Shown here: piece after piece, positions 38,681 to 50,451 of the stretch | Layout: each line of letters starts with the position of its first letter | Position numbering within the stretch: the stretch's first letter is position 1 | Assembly: GCF_963422355.1 (NCBI RefSeq) | Contig: NC_085101.1 | Location: 2,399,701 to 2,463,700 of the forward strand | Source: Corticium candelabrum | Taxonomy: Eukaryota; Porifera; Homoscleromorpha; Homosclerophorida; Plakinidae | DNA length: 64,000 nt | Direction: 5' to 3' | Program-made: the position numbers and the translations under genes | The notes under the pieces: generated by a model | What the model was told of the DNA's origin: nothing | What the model saw: the letters and a program-made list of their open reading frames with translations, nothing else | Databases searched by the model: none

Positions 38681-41600
38681 TCTTGTTCTTTAATAAGAAC
38701 TACCTCGCCTTCTTGAGGCACTGAGTCAATTGCAGATCTAACACCTTTGTGTCTTAATGGCAATGTTTCCCTTAAACTCAGTAAATACTCCTTATGCCAA
38801 TGATCCCAAAAGATGTCGAGTCGCTTTTGGTCTTGTCTCCATTTTCTTTCCAACGCATAGGAAGTGTCCCTATTAGGCTGGTATTCCTCATCATTCACAT
38901 CTTCAGTAGTAGGTCCAGGTACTCCGAGATGCGCGTGATGAGATAAGAAGTGAGCAGGAGTTAATGGAAATCCTGATTCAAAGTCTTCAAACACGTATGT
39001 CAGAGGTCTTGTGTTTATAATAGCTTCGATTTCTGTAAGAAGAGTTGCCAATTCGTCCCAATCAAGTAGTTTTCTCCCTATCGACTTTCTAAGTGCTCGT
39101 TTCACTAGTCCAACTAAACGTTCATAGAATCCACCTTGCCAAGGAGCAGCTTCCGTAATAAATTTCCAGGTGATATTTTCAGATGAGCAATAGTAAAGTA
39201 CTTCATCACTGTGAATCATCTGTTGCCACTGACGATCCAAAACCTTTGCAGTTAGTTTAAACTGAGAGGCGTTGTCAGATATAATATGACGTGGTTTGCC
39301 TCTCCTGGCAACAAATCGTCGAAAGCAACAAAGAAATTGGCTTGCTGTTAGATTTCTAATCCATTCGAGATGGATTGCTCGAATTGCAAAACAAGTGAAT
39401 AGACAGACCCAGAATTTCACACGATCCCGTCCTTCCTTTACCAAAATGGGTCCTAGATAATCCAATCCAATACTCTGAAAAGGTTCAGACTTGGAAACTC
39501 GATCTCGCGGCAAGGAAGGCATCGGAGGCAAAGCGTATGGTGGACCCTCATATCGTCGACATATTGTACATCGTGACACTACCCTTTTTGTTTCTCTTTT
39601 ACCTTGGGGAATCCAGTACTCTTGTCTCACTTGTGCTAATGTATGAGAAACTCCACTGTCAAGCATCCGTTCATGAGCGTCCTTGATTACCAAATGTGTA
39701 AAATATTCCAAACGAGGAATTACTTTAGGATATTTTGCGTTAAAGGAAAGATTTGCATTTGAATACCGTCCATAACATCTCAGCAGACCCCATTCGTCTA
39801 TCTGGAGTCCAAGTTGTCGTTGTAAGTTGTTTCTTTTCCCCTTTCTCATATCATTCAACACATTGAGATATTGTCTATTCTGAACTGCATATTCCCAGAG
39901 AATACGCGCCATACAAACGCTGTGAACTTGGTCGGTAGCGTAACTTGAATGTTCTCTGAACACTTGTTTGATCAGTACATATCTTGAAGACATAGTTTCT
40001 TGTGTCTCCTTTCTCAAAACGCTCCAAATTCTCTTCTGTATAAATCTTACACAGTAGCTTGTCACACGAATTAATTTCGGGAGAGAAGAAAAACGCTTCT
40101 CATCAATTCGGAAGGGTGAATTGTCACATTCATTCGATTCTAAGTCAGCTTTACACTTCTTTGTAAAGTTGGTAGCAACGTAAATTTTGTTGGACTTATT
40201 TGTCTCTGACTCAAGATAGTCCAACGTCTGAGTGCTTACTTCTGGAACATTGTAGTTTGGCCACGAATTAACAGAAAGTGTGAGCCATTCTGGTCCGTGC
40301 CACCATAATCGAATTTTCTCCAACTCTGAAGCAGACATACCTCTTGTCGCAAAATCTACTGGATTTTGATTTGATGGAACATAGCGGAAAACAGCATTAC
40401 TTTGTCGTATCTCCTTGATTCTGTTGCCAACAAAGGTTGATAACGGCTTGGGTGTTTTCAACCAGTGTAGGACGCACTGAGAATCAGTAAATACTATTAG
40501 TTTAGAGTTCTGAAGCTTCAGCTGATCTTTAACAAAGTTTCCAGCTCTGACTCCAATCACTGTTGATAGTAACTCAAGTCGTGGTAACGTAAGTTTCTTT
40601 CCTTTCTTTTGATGTTCTTCGTTTGCAACAGCTGATTGAATCGGAGTCAAACGCATTTTTGAAAACACAAGATTCACTTCGATACTCTCTCCATTCTTGA
40701 CAAGGAGATAAACGGCTGCAGCATAAGATTTTATAGAGGCATCATTAAATACCACTACCTGACAATGAGAGTCTTTTCCAATCGTTCCAGATAATCTTGG
40801 AATTTTTAAGGTGGAAAGAGATTGAAATTTGTTGCAAATTTGACTCCACTCGTCACAATGACGAGGTGAAAGTTTCTCATCCCAGGACACATTGGCTTTC
40901 CATAGTTTCTGCATGAAAACCTTTCCATAGAAGGTCACAGGTGCAATTAGTCCTAAAGGATCGTAGATTCGTGCAATATCCAGGAGAATTTCTCGTTTGG
41001 TAGTGTGTTGGTCTGACGGTAGCATTCGAGATTCGAGAATAGTCAGTTCATCATTCAAGGTATTCCATGTTATTCCTAAAACCTTGACTATGCTTCCTTT
41101 TACTTTTAGATCATCAGGTACAAGTGACAAAAATTCGAGTGAATTAGATGTCCATTGTTGTAAGTTCATAGTGGCTTCTTTGAATATTTGTCTTGCTCTT
41201 TCAAACAGTTGATAAGCATTAGCAGGAGAATCTGCTCCAACTAAAATGTTGTCAACATATATGTTCTCAGCAATAGATTGGGCTATTGAACTTCCTTCCC
41301 TTTGAAGATGAAATTTCAGAGTTCCCTCTAACAGAAAGGGACTGCAAATCAACCCAAATGGTACTCTGCAGAACCGGTATGTTGCAAGGTTTCCTTCTAT
41401 CTCGTCAGGTTTCATGACGTCTTTAAACCACAGAAACCTTGTAACGTCTCTTTCCTTTGACTGTATTTCAATTTGAAGAAAAGCCTTTTCAATGTCAGCT
41501 AGAACAGGTATCTTGTAAGTTCGAAATCTTAGCAGAAGACCACATAGATTCGGTAGAAGAATGGGTCCTCTGTGTAAACACTCGTTGAGACTCTTGAGTT

Positions 41601-41706
41601 CCTTTCTTGGTTTTGAAGATCCATCATAAACAATTCGTAGTTTGGTTGTTTCCTTCGTTGGGGTTAAGACTGGATGATGCGGCAAATAGTGTTTTACAGA
41701 ACTTCA
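38681..41706 (-). CDS. BEL/Pao pol: reverse transcriptase, RNase H, integrase
   Basis: Open on the minus strand from just after a TGA at 41704 to the truncated end. It carries RT blocks LRIVYDGSSK, LADIEKAFLQIEI and YVDNILVGADS. The last Asp of the usual YVDD is Asn here, which I recall also in other BEL-type elements. An RNase H segment follows (IVFTDSQCVLHWL, NPVDFATRG). The integrase has an HHCC finger (HLVIKDAHERM...CTICRR) and a D,D,E core (LDYLGPI; IISDNASQFK; PWQGGFYERLVGL). The frame continues past the host junction for some 35 meaningless codons to 38575. It is probably inactive because of the upstream stop and the missing 3' LTR. Confidence 0.9.
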
Positions 41707-42648
41707 TTCGGTCTCAGTTACTCTTTCAATTATTCCTTGGTTCAATTGATCTTTTATAACTTGGTCATAGCGATTGAGAAGTGATCTATCATTTTGTAGT
41801 CGTTTGGACAATGATTTCGTTCTTCCAAAGGCTAGAGAAAGGTTATCAGGAAGGTAGCATTTGTGTCCTGATTTCCATGGCCACGTTATCTGATATCGTC
41901 CATTTTGAAACAAAATGGTTGTATTAAAGCGTTCAAGAGCAACATCATCATCATTTGTGTATGGAGTGTCTTTGATTCCAATAGCTTCAAGACTCCAAAA
42001 GTCTTCTAGACTGTTGTGTTGTATTGTCACTGTGTCGGGAACAGAGTGGAAGTTTAATTCAGAGATCGCCTGACTCATTTGAGTCATCACATAACAGGTA
42101 TGGATACGTTTATTGTGGTCATCAGCTAGCTCGGGATACTTGCCTGTGAGTAAATATCCAAATTTTGATGGAATCAAAAACATTCCCGAGGGTAGAACAA
42201 TTTTGTGGCCATTGATGAATTGCCAGAAATAGTCAGCTCCTATCAATATGTCAATATTAGCAGTTTCAGAAGTTTCAGGAATTGAGTCAGCTAGACATTC
42301 GGGGGAAAGAGCCTTGAGAAATTGAATATCAGAAGACTGCAGTGGTCTCCGATGAATTGGTCTTGTAAGCTGTTTGAGCACGTTTGCTTCCAGCTTAACT
42401 GATGAACCATCTTTCAGAATGACATCAAATTTGACAACGTATGTGTCGAGTTCCTTTGAGTGATTTGCTGCAAAGGTTGATACAGAAAGTGATTCCTTTC
42501 GTTCCACGGGAAGCTGTAATTTCTTCGCTAACCTTTCAGTCATAAAGGTACGGTGGCTTGCAGAATCCAAAAGAAGGCGTGACATAACAGATTGGTCATT
42601 TGCTACAACTAGAGACTGTACTGTTTGGAGCAAAACGGTTTTCACCAA
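41704..42648 (-). CDS. BEL/Pao protease and start of reverse transcriptase
   Basis: The minus-strand frame begins with an aspartic-protease-like segment, RLLLDSASHRTFMTE. It ends in LNQGIIERV followed by a stop. It is in the same frame as the downstream RT frame and is separated from it only by TGA 41706-41704. It overlaps the gag frame by 53 nt in another frame, which implies either a programmed shift or an indel. The protease motif is DSAS rather than the retroviral D-T/S-G. Confidence 0.75.
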   Translation of the reverse strand: MVKTVLLQTVQSLVVANDQSVMSRLLLDSASHRTFMTERLAKKLQLPVERKESLSVSTFAANHSKELDTYVVKFDVILKDGSSVKLEANVLKQLTRPIHRRPLQSSDIQFLKALSPECLADSIPETSETANIDILIGADYFWQFINGHKIVLPSGMFLIPSKFGYLLTGKYPELADDHNKRIHTCYVMTQMSQAISELNFHSVPDTVTIQHNSLEDFWSLEAIGIKDTPYTNDDDVALERFNTTILFQNGRYQITWPWKSGHKCYLPDNLSLAFGRTKSLSKRLQNDRSLLNRYDQVIKDQLNQGIIERVTETE

Positions 42649-43795
42649 TTGCTAAATTTTGAGTAGTATTCGAAGCGCCACTACAAGTGGAATCCCCGTC
42701 ATCTTGAGTCTTTGGTAATTGTATATCAGTTGTTACGGCAACTGATTCGAATCGCTTCTTGCTGTTATTGGTCTTCCGAGGACATAAGGCTCGGCTGTGA
42801 TGGCCCGATTGTTTACAGTGATAGCACTTACGTAGATGTCTGTTACAGCACTCCGTGAAGGTATGTCCTTTCTGAAGACAGATAAAACATCGTCCCAACT
42901 CACGGAGTCGTTGTTTCCTTGCCGGCAATGACTTGTATTCTGCACAATTTTCATTGTAATGTTTGTCATTGCAGAAAACGCAAGGTAATAATGTTGTGTG
43001 CTTCTCTGTGTCGACTAGTCGAATTGAAGCAGCAACTGAGAGTGCTTCTGAAGAAGATCGCCTCTCCATCACTCGAGATTGTTGATTACTCATTTTCTTT
43101 GTATTGCTCGCTCGTCGGTAGACATTCTCACGAATCTTTACATAGTGCTTCAAAGCTTCTCTTACAGATTTAACTGTCCAGATTTCACTTGGTTTTTTAG
43201 ATTCCTCCAATTTTGTAACGGTATCCACGTGAAACTTTGACAGAATTTGTGGTATAAGCAGACGCTGATGATTGACATCTTCATGTGTCTCGAGTTGTTT
43301 CAAGATCCGCTCAATCGCATCATATGTATGTTGAACATCTGCAAATTCGTTTGAAGCAATCGGTATCTTCTGAAATGAAGCGTACAGACTCTCAACAATG
43401 ACATCCTTTCTTCCGTATTTGTCTCGAAGTGTGCGAAGTGCTATGTCATAGTTCTCTTCCGTGACAGCTATTCCTGAAATAGCAGCCGCTGCTTGCCCTC
43501 TAAGGATTCCTTTCAAATAAGTAAACTTAGTGACAGATGGAAGCTCTTGCGTGTTAACCGATGACTGAAACATGTCCCAGAATTCCTGCCAATGGAGAAC
43601 ATCTCCATCAAATGTCGGTAGTTGGAGTTTCGGTAAAGTAACAGATTTTGGCCTCTCACGTCTGTGGTCATGGGTCATTGCTTCAATGGCTTCTCTGATC
43701 GCTTGAATTGCTTCAGCTTGCACAACATTTGGATCTTTCTCGCCTAGTCTAGGTGCCGGCTCCAGCTCCACCTTTGCTATATGTTGTTTCTTCAA
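42596..43795 (-). CDS. BEL/Pao gag with two zinc knuckles
   Basis: 399 codons with the Pao-type gag core (KLQLPTFDGDVLHWQEFWDMF; YLKGILRGQAAAAI). Two CCHC knuckles follow: CFICLQKGHTFTEC and CYHCKQSGHHSRALC. The frame to its right (44193-43792), with RLIGPTKARLLRYFDEAN-like sequence, is the gag N-terminus in another frame. A frameshift lies near 43795. Confidence 0.85.
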   Translation of the reverse strand: MKKQHIAKVELEPAPRLGEKDPNVVQAEAIQAIREAIEAMTHDHRRERPKSVTLPKLQLPTFDGDVLHWQEFWDMFQSSVNTQELPSVTKFTYLKGILRGQAAAAISGIAVTEENYDIALRTLRDKYGRKDVIVESLYASFQKIPIASNEFADVQHTYDAIERILKQLETHEDVNHQRLLIPQILSKFHVDTVTKLEESKKPSEIWTVKSVREALKHYVKIRENVYRRASNTKKMSNQQSRVMERRSSSEALSVAASIRLVDTEKHTTLLPCVFCNDKHYNENCAEYKSLPARKQRLRELGRCFICLQKGHTFTECCNRHLRKCYHCKQSGHHSRALCPRKTNNSKKRFESVAVTTDIQLPKTQDDGDSTCSGASNTTQNLAIGENRFAPNSTVSSCSK

Positions 43796-44179
43796 GCTAT
43801 CGAGTCGAGAAAGTTGGGTTCAATCTTGGCTTCCATATCATGACAATCAAGTAAAACCGCAATGAAGCCAGTTTCGCCTTCAACCACAGAAGCGTATATC
43901 TGTTCTTCTGCAGTCCGGTCATCGTCCTGTAGATCCTTCATAATATTAGCCCAATCATTATTACATCTCTCCAATAATCTACATCCTTTCTGAATTCGAC
44001 TCGAAAGGTCTACCAATTGTGAAATTCTTACGTCGATATCTTTTATATCCTCTTCGTCCTCAACGTTTCTCTCAAAGATCGTATTTGCCTCATCGAAATA
44101 TCGCAGAAGTCGTGCCTTTGTCGGCCCGATCAGCTGTCGTAATGGTCCAGACATTTGCCAACCCTGTTCGCAGCGCCAA

Positions 44180-44503
44180 TCTTTTGTCCGCAAATAACAC
44201 GAACAAAGGGTGTATCTATTAATTCTCTGAGAGAAACAGAATTGATGACTCGACCGCTTAGTGTCTAATAGTCTCGAAATTACTGCAATATAGATAGATA
44301 GACCTGAGCGGAATCTAATGACTCAACTACTAACTACTAACACGAATTGTCTTAAATAGGTGATGTGCACGTGCATGCAAATCACACGTACTTGTCAAAA
44401 CTGTCAATCTGTAGTGTGCACGTGCAAGCTAGATTTAGAACAACAGTTCTTGACTTCTGGCACATTAGCAGTTCTTGACTTGTGGCGCAAAAGTCATGAC
44501 ACA
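44180..44503 (-). repeat. Single LTR of the BEL/Pao element
   Basis: Bounded by the host-gene frame on the right and the primer-binding-like site on the left. It contains an imperfect tandem pair of GTTCTTGACTTSTGGC. No second copy is found at the left end of the element, so its limits rest on position only. Confidence 0.55.
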
Positions 44504-45376
44504 AAAGACTTTTGAGCCAAATTGACAATGTTGTACAAGTTTTCGATCCAGACAAGCATCTACACGGTACTCCACTGTCCCGAGAGTCTTTGTACAAATT
44601 TGGGGATGGGGCAACACAACTACCTTCCCGTCAATCGATTGTGGTACGCAGTAAGAGTCTGATTTACAAGTTCAACTGGATTGTAGCTGATATGTTCAAG
44701 ATACATAACCTTCCAATGAGTTGTGATGAAGACCAACAGTTCTTACTTCCACGATGGCACCAACAGATATGCAGCAGGATGTTTTATGTATACCCAGTCT
44801 TGGATACTAAACCTCCATCAGATAAGTCTTTTCGTCAAATTGTGAAAAGTGTGGCTGTGGCGATAAATTCTGTGCATACGGAACTTCTCATAGCCCCTTT
44901 TGACATTCGGTGGGAGAACATTTGTTGGAGAAATGGTAAATAGCATGATGTCATACTATGTGGGTGGGCTATGACCTGTGACATAAAATTTGTTTGGAAT
45001 GTCCTAGGTAAAGCAGTATTGATTGATTTTGATCGATCGCAACCTCTTGACTATAGAGCAGCAGAATTACGATACATGTACAGAAGCGTCATGTATAATG
45101 TACCCACAATTTTAGAGTTAGCAACGTGGACTGGTACCAGTTAGGTCTTTTGATAATTTACTACCACTTGCTGGAAACAGAGATGGACTATCATGAGATG
45201 GACCCCACCTTGTATGAGAATGACCCCTCTGTTGCAAACTTGCTTAAAGGTTTGTGTTTTCATTTGTCTTTTTTGTTCAATCACTAACTTTGTGAGCTTG
45301 TATATTAGGCTATCCAGATGATTGGATGATTGAAGGTAGAGGAGTGTCGAATGCTACATCTTGTGTTGTTTTGTAG

Positions 45377-45755
45377 TGTCAGGAAGAGTTTGTTAATCAG
45401 TGCGACTGTTGAGAATTTGTGTCACGGTGTTTCAGTTTAATTTGAGTTGGCCAATCTAGAAATACATGGCTACTACATCTTGCACATACAAACTTGTCTG
45501 TCTACTGGCTATTGTGGTGTATAGGAGTTGTGTTGTGTTTGATTCCCAGGTCGAAGTTCCCTGACAATTTCTTAGAAGATTGTATCAATTTCCTTTGTGC
45601 CCGTTCAAACAGCGATGAACTATTTGCCAAACCATGATTATCATCACCAATATTATAAACTCATCAGCAATAGTACCTCCTTCACACCATTGACTGTTAT
45701 CCGCAGAATATCTCAAAGGCGTGGCGGTGTAGGCGTGGGTAAATACAGAATAGAG
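45377..45755. other. Linker between the kinase-like gene and duplication copy B
   Basis: About 380 bp with no recognised feature. The RALBP1-derived copy begins abruptly at 45756. Confidence 0.5.
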
Positions 45756-47168
45756 TACATAATTTGATTAGCATAGCTAAAATATCCATAAATAACATTA
45801 TAATTTTTCATAAACATCAAATCACACAGTCATACATACATACAAAAATACAAAAAATAAAGAAGTCCAAACTAGTACATTACAGTCTACCAAATCCAAT
45901 TTCGATAATGTAATGAAACATTGTCCAAACAAGCTTCATAATAATACTACTTTTTCCTCCTTGCATTGATCCAATATGGCTAAACAAAACACCTAAGAGT
46001 ACCTACGCCATAATAGGACATGTGCATTTCAATATAGTAACATATTTGACTTGCCTCAAGCAGTAATATACATACAATGCCACAAAACAGAAACAAATCA
46101 AATCAAGTCAACTCACATTTTCTGTGATGTGCTTCATATGCAAAAGTAACCACGTCAGCATCAGTTTGTTGCACGATGGTAGCTGAGAAAACAGCTCTCC
46201 CAGTTGAGCAGCATTTTTCTCTCCTTTACAAACGTACAAATTATATTTGTTTTGTCACCAACAAACTGTAAGCTCCTACTTCCAGCATTTTCAAACTCAG
46301 GCGCCAACTCTGGTGTTAGAATGCTTTCAGGTAGCTCATGTAGGTATAACTTGAGAGCTCCAGTAATAGTGTTAATGTCTGTCTGCTCAAAATCCACCGT
46401 CTGGCCTAAAATACAATCAATTGCATTAATCTCAGAATGGCTCGTTGTTATGTTTGAATGACACTTCTTAAATGTCACATGGTTTAGCATGCTGTCAAAG
46501 TCCAGAAGCAATGGGTTGGTGAATATATTATCAGAATTAAGATATCAATACAAAAAGTGCAGTAACACAAAGCACAGCAACAAATGCATACCAACAAAAG
46601 AAACGGTTAAGAACGAAAACAATAGAAAGCAAATGATAAAAAAACAAAGTACACTTTAATACGTGCATCTAATAGTCCGCTCGCATGGGCACTTGTAACC
46701 AGGACATCATTGGCCGGCACCAGTCGGCTTGCTTTTGAAAGTAGTGTGAACGCAGGCTGAGCCGAGCTGGAATGGTACATCTCAAACTGCTGTGCCAGCA
46801 CAGTTAGCTCAACTCGGCTCGGATTGCATTCACTGTGTAAACAGTAACCAATGGCCGAACTGTCGTCTCATGTAGCCAGGCCCTCACCCCAGCATCATAC
46901 TCACCTAGCTAGGCTTTCTCACATCGCATAGTGCGAACGTTTCTGGTGTACACGTGGCCGTGCATAGTAAAAGACACAACCACTAAGTATGCTGGTTCGC
47001 CTTTCTGAACGTCGTATAAAGGGGGAGCGGGGCTGGCTTAGCTCTCTGGCAGGGGTTGGCTTGGCTCGGCTCAGTTTGGAAAGAAACTTCTGCAGAAAAG
47101 CTATAAAATATACACATGCACACACATATACGAATTTGATTGATTGCTTGAATTCGTAAACGCATACA

Positions 47169-47246
<78 letters not shown>
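47169..47246. repeat. (CA)n microsatellite, copy B allele
   Basis: About 39 CA units; counterpart of 30240-30289. Confidence 0.95.
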
Positions 47247-47247
<1 letters not shown>

Positions 47248-49504
47248 TTGGGTTGTCTGTCATACCCACTCGTTCAAGTCACATGTGACCACATTCTATG
47301 TCACAATACAATACATGTCACAAGCTTTCACAGCTGTTGCTCCTTAGCAAGATGGTAGTCCAGATGAGACACAATCTGAGAACACCGTCATCTCTTGACA
47401 TAATTTGCAAACAATTCTTACCCAGTCAGAAATTTCCTCAAACTAACAGCATAAAAGTAAAAGGCTACGACAGTGTCACAAAGTGGTATAAAGGTCTCTT
47501 CTCAACTGGAACCATTAATCTAATAGAAATTCAATCGTTTTCACTCATGTAACTCAATGAGGGTGCAAAATAACGTCTGCAAAATCATCGGACATGATGT
47601 CCTGTCATCTTCACCTTTGACCGGATATAGAAGATTTTTTGCAGAATGTTTTAAGTACAAAATTAAATAATTATATGTCAGCATGAAAACAGAGATCAGG
47701 TCATTTCTCTGTACATGCAATTTACAGCGTCTCAGTTGCGATCTACACTTTCTAATTACAGTAACAAGTCTGACCTCAGTTAGGCAGGCAATTGCAACAA
47801 GAACAAGAACCAAGAACAAAGTTGATCGAGATCAGTAAAAGTGCAGCACACACCATCAGATGCTGTACTAAGAGCAGATGCTGCATGGGTGTGTGTAGAA
47901 ACTACGCAAAGATCTTGATGCCATTCGAAACTGCACAACATTCACATGCATTTGTTACGTTTCAATGCACGTTGTAGGACAGACGAAGGAGGGTAAGATG
48001 CTTGAATATATGAGCGAAGTTATGTGAGTGGATGCTTGGTGTGTTATCATATAGATGCCAAAACGTCTCTATTTAATTATGATAACCTGGTTTAGTGGTC
48101 CTACTGTGTAAAGATCTGCTAACACCACAGTGAATGAACACTTGTTGAACCTAACTGTACAGTGTAGCATAGGATGTAATAGGTCAACGCAAACTCAACA
48201 GAAAGAAAAAATTACAAAAAGCTGGTACTGAAAATTTGACCACATAAGTTTCCAGACAAAGTTGCAAACGAGCAGACAAACCACCATTTCGTTCGGTAAA
48301 TGTCCCGTCGTTATTTTGTGCCCTGCTCAACTGTATGTGATGAAGACATGTGACACATATTGCAATCACAGGAAACATACAAACAACAAACAAAACATCA
48401 GAAAGACACACAAGATCTCTACCTTGATCGAACTGTGTTTTAACAGCTTCAATACGAGACTTCACTCCTGACACACGATAGAGACCCTCGTGACTCAAAC
48501 CTGATTCATAACAAAAACACGTATCGACAATTACATTGTCACATAATTCATTCTGTCTCTTAACCTTCTCTCTCCAGATAATCAAGACACAGCCTAAACA
48601 CGGTAGGTAATTCGATGCCATTACACAGTCGACTTCTCTCGACAGCCAATGAAATAGGAATACCAAAAACCGGCAAATCAGCTTTGTCTCCTGCGTCTAC
48701 ATAAATTGAGAAAGTCGCAAATTACTAAAGTTGTTTCATCTTGTTAATAACAACTGGATTCCATATTACTCGCATTCATACACATAGTAAATCATTATAA
48801 TTTTCTTTGCAGTCGAAATAACATAACACAATTCAGATTAAGCCACACAATAGAAGGAAATCGAGAATAACTAATTCATTTGCAAATGTCTGTATTGCAT
48901 GATGAAATCTCAATCATACAGTTTAGTCCATTCTTGACAAAAGGCACAAGTGACTGTGCACATGTGAGTCAGTAGCGACAGTCCAAATACTAATATGTAT
49001 ACCAAGAAAATCATCAGATCATACATTTTCCAATAGTGGTCACATGCTTTGACATGGCAATCAACAATAAAAGATTCCTTTCTTAAAATTATCATTAGAT
49101 TTAAACAAAAAATTACTATCACTTTATCCGTGTTCAAAATGCAGGTAATAACACTAAGTGCTCAGCGTAGCTTGTCTTCTGGTTAATTTGTTTGACTTCA
49201 GCAGATCAGAACGACAACTACATATCATGCTGTAATGCTAGCTAACCTGTCCAATCAAAGACTCCGTATTTGCACAGTTAAAACTATTAACAGCACATAA
49301 GTGTAACCATTCTTCTTAAATCGTAGGTTAGATATGTCCAACCAAGTAAAACTCGTATCTTTAATCCCATCTACTAAACACTAGTCACACAACACTTTAC
49401 AAATGTCGTGCGACCAGCAACGAGCAGTCGACCAGTATGAAACCAAAGGTATAGCTATGCATGTTTGTTTTTCTGCTAAGTGCATCAATGATTAATTCAC
49501 AGTA

Positions 49505-49989
49505 CAGTAGAACCTCGCTAATCCAAACAGCTCAGTGCCAAGCCCTCTTCAGAGTAGCAAAGTCGTTCAGATTATAAAACACAGTCTCAGAGGACCAAAC
49601 CTTACCTCGAACATCCAAACCACTGGTGCATTTAAATATGTCTCCATATGTAGACTCGACCCAGTCTCTCTCTGCCCTCGTCATTCCCCGGATTGGCAAT
49701 CGAGGGTGGAGAGAGACTGGGTCGAGTCTACTCTATATGTCATGTTTATGGTATATGACACACAGCTGCAATGACCACATACTTCTAAATACTGTGACAG
49801 TAAGGATTCGAAATAGTCAAATACACACATTTGCTGAAGACCAGACAATCACTTCAATGCAACACGAACTCCAGATCAAGCTGCCTCGGAATTCCTATTA
49901 TGATCTGGGTATGCGAGGCAGAGCACTAAAGGTAATTTTAATTAGCTAGGATGCGGATTAGTGAGAATCGGATTGGCAAGGTTCTACTG
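49505..49989. mobile_element. Pogo/Tigger-like MITE (copy B)
   Basis: Duplicate of 32557-33041 with the same inverted termini and nested palindrome (49651-49730). In this copy the inner arms pair slightly further (CCCTCG with CGAGGG). Confidence 0.75.
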
Positions 49990-50374
49990 TTGTTATTTGA
50001 GAGCATATTACTTAAGATTTGCATATGTAAACACAACAGACTGCTCGAAACATTTCAGGTAGAAAATCTTTTATGACACAAATTGGTTTCCTTCCTTAAA
50101 TTCAACAATAATGTAAAATAAATTTCAACACTACTTACACACAAAATAGTTTGTTACTATTTTAAGATGTTGAGTTATGGCTTACCAGCCGTAGGATGGC
50201 TTTGATGTTTTTCATCTCCTTCCTTACGTTTTCGTTTCAGCTTGCTCTTCAGTGCCGCTCCAGTCTCTTTTGATCTCTCCACAATCCGTTGCTTCAAGGA
50301 AACTTTTGGTAGTTTTTCATTACCAAACCTATTGCAAAAAATATTTCAACATAAATACAATTATCATTCACACG

Positions 50375-50375
<1 letters not shown>

Positions 50376-50451
<76 letters not shown>
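50376..50451. repeat. (CA)n microsatellite (copy B)
   Basis: Counterpart of 33428-33502, similar length. Confidence 0.95.

Larger units (their letters stand above)
38681..44503 (-). mobile_element. BEL/Pao LTR retrotransposon, 5' LTR present, 3' end missing
   Basis: Read on the minus strand. A single LTR-like block lies at about 44503-44180 (begins TGTGTCATGAC). A primer-binding-like TGGCGCTGCGAACAGGG follows at 44178-44162. Then come gag (44193-43792 and 43795-42596, with CX2CX4HX4C knuckles), protease (42648-41704) and RT-RNaseH-integrase (41685-38681). The pol end breaks off at GEVVLIKEQ, where host gene sequence resumes, so the 3' LTR is absent. Frameshifts separate the gag parts and gag from protease, and an in-frame TGA sits at 41704-41706. 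The 3' pol frame is open over about 1000 codons, so the copy is fairly young. No target-site duplication was identified. Confidence 0.9.
38084..45376 (+). pseudogene. Nuclease-like plus protein-kinase-like gene, split by a BEL/Pao element and frameshifted
   Basis: The left part (38084-38680) reads an N-terminal domain with IIPDVFVYKVAKGRKVPILLVEMDS, which looks like a degenerate PD-(D/E)XK nuclease core (PD, then E-x-D in place of E-x-K). WSGFVFPN and a beta-rich segment follow. The right part (44514-44935, 45008-45249, 45309-45376) reads VVQVFDPDKHLHG, then PFDIRWENICWRNG and KAVLIDFDRS. That is the catalytic Asp and the Asn five residues later, then DFD in place of DFG, as in atypical kinase-fold proteins. 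A 1-nt shift near 45110-45125 separates this from YQLGLLIIYYHLL. No ATG is present between 37991 and 38084 in frame. Upstream exons cannot be excluded. The insertion and the shift make it a pseudogene in this assembly. The family resembles one I recall from sponges; its function is unknown. Confidence 0.6.
46117..50328 (-). pseudogene. RALBP1: Truncated RALBP1 copy (exons 2-6 only)
   Basis: Exons equivalent to RALBP1 exons 2-6 lie at 50328-50186, 48696-48565, 48500-48423, 46405-46280 and 46223-46117, with splice sites and frames intact. Exon 1 with the start codon is missing on the right. Exons 7-15 (end of RhoGAP, Ral-binding helix, coiled coil) are missing on the left. Coding changes include YLRELPEN to YLHELPES in the RhoGAP core and Gly-to-Glu and Gln-to-Gly changes in exon 2, consistent with relaxed constraint. 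It has no apparent promoter and is probably dead. A fusion transcript from a neighbouring promoter is conceivable but unsupported. Confidence 0.88.
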
